A stretch of 7,778 bases of DNA from ANME-2 cluster archaeon (lineage in GTDB: Archaea > Halobacteriota > Methanosarcinia > Methanosarcinales > Methanogasteraceae): the NCBI GenBank assembly GCA_003601535.1, contig PIXW01000147.1:1-7778 (forward strand). Reading direction: 5' to 3'. Below the pieces are notes generated by a model that saw only the letters and a program-made list of their open reading frames with translations, had not been told where the DNA came from and made no database searches. Position numbers and translations under genes: made by a program. Of this stretch, positions 7,080-7,778 are shown piece after piece; position 1 is the first letter of the stretch; each line of letters starts with the position of its first letter.

Positions 7080-7334
7080 ATGAAGAACAAACTCAAGGTC
7101 TTTCGTGCGATGCACGATTTAACGCAAGAGGATCTCGCGGAGAAACTTGGTGTTACCCGCCAGACGATAAACGCTATCGAGAAGCAGCGGTACAACCCCT
7201 CGCTTGAACTCGCGTTCAAACTTGCAGAGTTCTTTGGAGTCACGATCGAGGAGCTGTTCATCCGCGAGAGCCATGAGGATTCGGCAGAACCTGAAGCGGG
7301 CAGTAACTCATATATCAAACAAGAACAATCGTAA
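7080..7334 (+). CDS. XRE-family helix-turn-helix transcriptional regulator
   Basis: The 84-residue protein is a small DNA-binding regulator of the Cro/CI (HTH_3) type. The domain fills residues about 1-62, with LTQEDLAEKLGVTRQTINAIEKQ as the helix-turn-helix (about 14-36), followed by NPSLELAFKLAEFFGVTIEELF, the usual end of the domain. The last 20 or so residues are acidic and probably disordered. It starts 11 nt after the permease stop with a weak AAGG (7070-7073) 6 nt before the ATG, so it is co-transcribed with the transporter. Base composition returns to the GC-richer background here (31 of 60 in the line at 7141). Close relatives commonly sit next to DUF2178-type membrane proteins and repress their own operon, so the inverted repeat at 4549-4568 is the likely target, by inference. 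Confidence 0.94.
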   Translation: MKNKLKVFRAMHDLTQEDLAEKLGVTRQTINAIEKQRYNPSLELAFKLAEFFGVTIEELFIRESHEDSAEPEAGSNSYIKQEQS

Positions 7335-7778
7335 GCATCATGGTAAACCCGCTGACAAACCCGGGACCGGTCATTCGTCGAACTATCCGGAAGAGCCCCG
7401 AACCTGCGGATGCCGGCTGCGATCGTTCTCGTTGCAGCCAGCTATATCATAGCGGTGCCGTTTACGGACACCTCTGTAGCTGCTGGCGTTTCAGGGAATT
7501 TATCATACTCCCTGTCTTATGGCTCCTTTTATGCCGGCGTATTTCATGCAGTCTGACCGGTGCGATACCTGACGCACAGAGGATGTGCCAGTGACTGCGA
7601 GGGCGGGGGTGTGGGCGATTGTATCTGGTACTTCTATCACGTTCCGGATCCATGTCTGCATATTCGCACGATTCGGATTGCTTACTACTATCAAGACGTT
7701 CCAGATGCCGGCTGCCGCTCCATCATTCCATCGGTTGTCGTTCTATCCACCATTGAGTCCGTTTCATCACCATCGGCA
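7335..7778. other. 444-bp right end with no recognised gene
   Basis: GC-richer sequence with several short open frames on both strands, none having a good ribosome binding site, promoter or recognisable domain. A plus-strand frame from GTG 7560 stays open to the window edge (73 codons), another from GTG 7591 is also open, and a minus-strand TTG frame covers 7694-7503. The overlap of open frames on both strands is typical of GC-rich non-coding or decayed sequence. No tRNA, terminator with a T-run, or CRISPR repeat is seen. Confidence 0.55.
7410..7556 (+). CDS. Possible 48-residue hydrophobic peptide, doubtful
   Basis: From ATG 7410 the frame begins MPAAIVLVAASYIIAV, a signal-peptide or single-helix-like stretch, followed by a Ser/Gly/Tyr-rich tail ending in FHAV before TGA. 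No convincing Shine-Dalgarno sequence precedes it (GGAAGAG is 14 nt away) and there is no TATA box nearby. I do not recognise it; it could be a small secreted or membrane peptide, a remnant of a larger gene, or chance. Confidence 0.18.
   Translation: MPAAIVLVAASYIIAVPFTDTSVAAGVSGNLSYSLSYGSFYAGVFHAV

Noticed and set aside
7503..7694. Minus-strand frame starting LIVVSNPNRANMQTW at a TTG
   Set aside because: It looks protein-like at first, but has no ribosome binding site or known domain, and plus-strand frames are open over the same bases.
1..7778. CRISPR array, tRNA/rRNA gene, transposase or integrase
   Set aside because: No regularly spaced repeats, tRNA-like cloverleaf, or transposase/integrase motifs were seen anywhere in the window.

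Overview
The window looks like euryarchaeal DNA, probably from a methanogen or a relative. The evidence is an archaeal TATA-type promoter in front of the gene at 4591, an adenosylhomocysteinase of the short archaeal type, and a DUF2178-type membrane protein paired with a small XRE regulator, a combination familiar from archaea. Strong Shine-Dalgarno sites precede several genes. The exact taxon cannot be read from the window.

Left half, minus strand (1-4265). Reading 5' to 3' on the minus strand, an S-adenosylhomocysteine (or S-inosylhomocysteine) hydrolase gene (4265-3009) is followed, after a 97 to 101 bp gap holding a perfect 8-bp inverted repeat and a TATA-like element, by a type I restriction-modification methylase gene, hsdM (2907-874). 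Its stop overlaps the start of a Fic-domain protein (874-1) by one base; that gene runs out of the window. hsdS and hsdR are not visible and would be expected beyond position 1. The methylase makes S-adenosylhomocysteine when it methylates DNA and the hydrolase removes it, so the neighbourhood is metabolically coherent, although the gap suggests hsdM has its own promoter.

Centre (4266-4590). A 325-bp divergent intergenic region carries the promoter of the right-hand operon: TATA box, an inverted repeat placed over the expected transcription start, and a GGAGGT ribosome binding site. On the minus strand it holds two very short reading frames with good ribosome binding sites ahead of the hydrolase gene.

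Right half, plus strand (4591-7334). Four tightly packed genes form an apparent operon: a four-helix DUF2178-like membrane protein, a NatA-like ABC ATPase, a NatB-like ABC-2 permease, and a small XRE-family repressor-like regulator. The two ABC genes are strikingly AT-rich while the genes at both ends match the GC-richer background, as if a foreign exporter had been placed inside a pre-existing membrane protein/regulator pair. The likely logic is an efflux system controlled by the terminal regulator acting at the inverted repeat over the promoter, but that link is inference.

Right end (7335-7778). No gene is recognised; only short, unsupported open frames are present, one of them encoding a hydrophobic 48-residue peptide.
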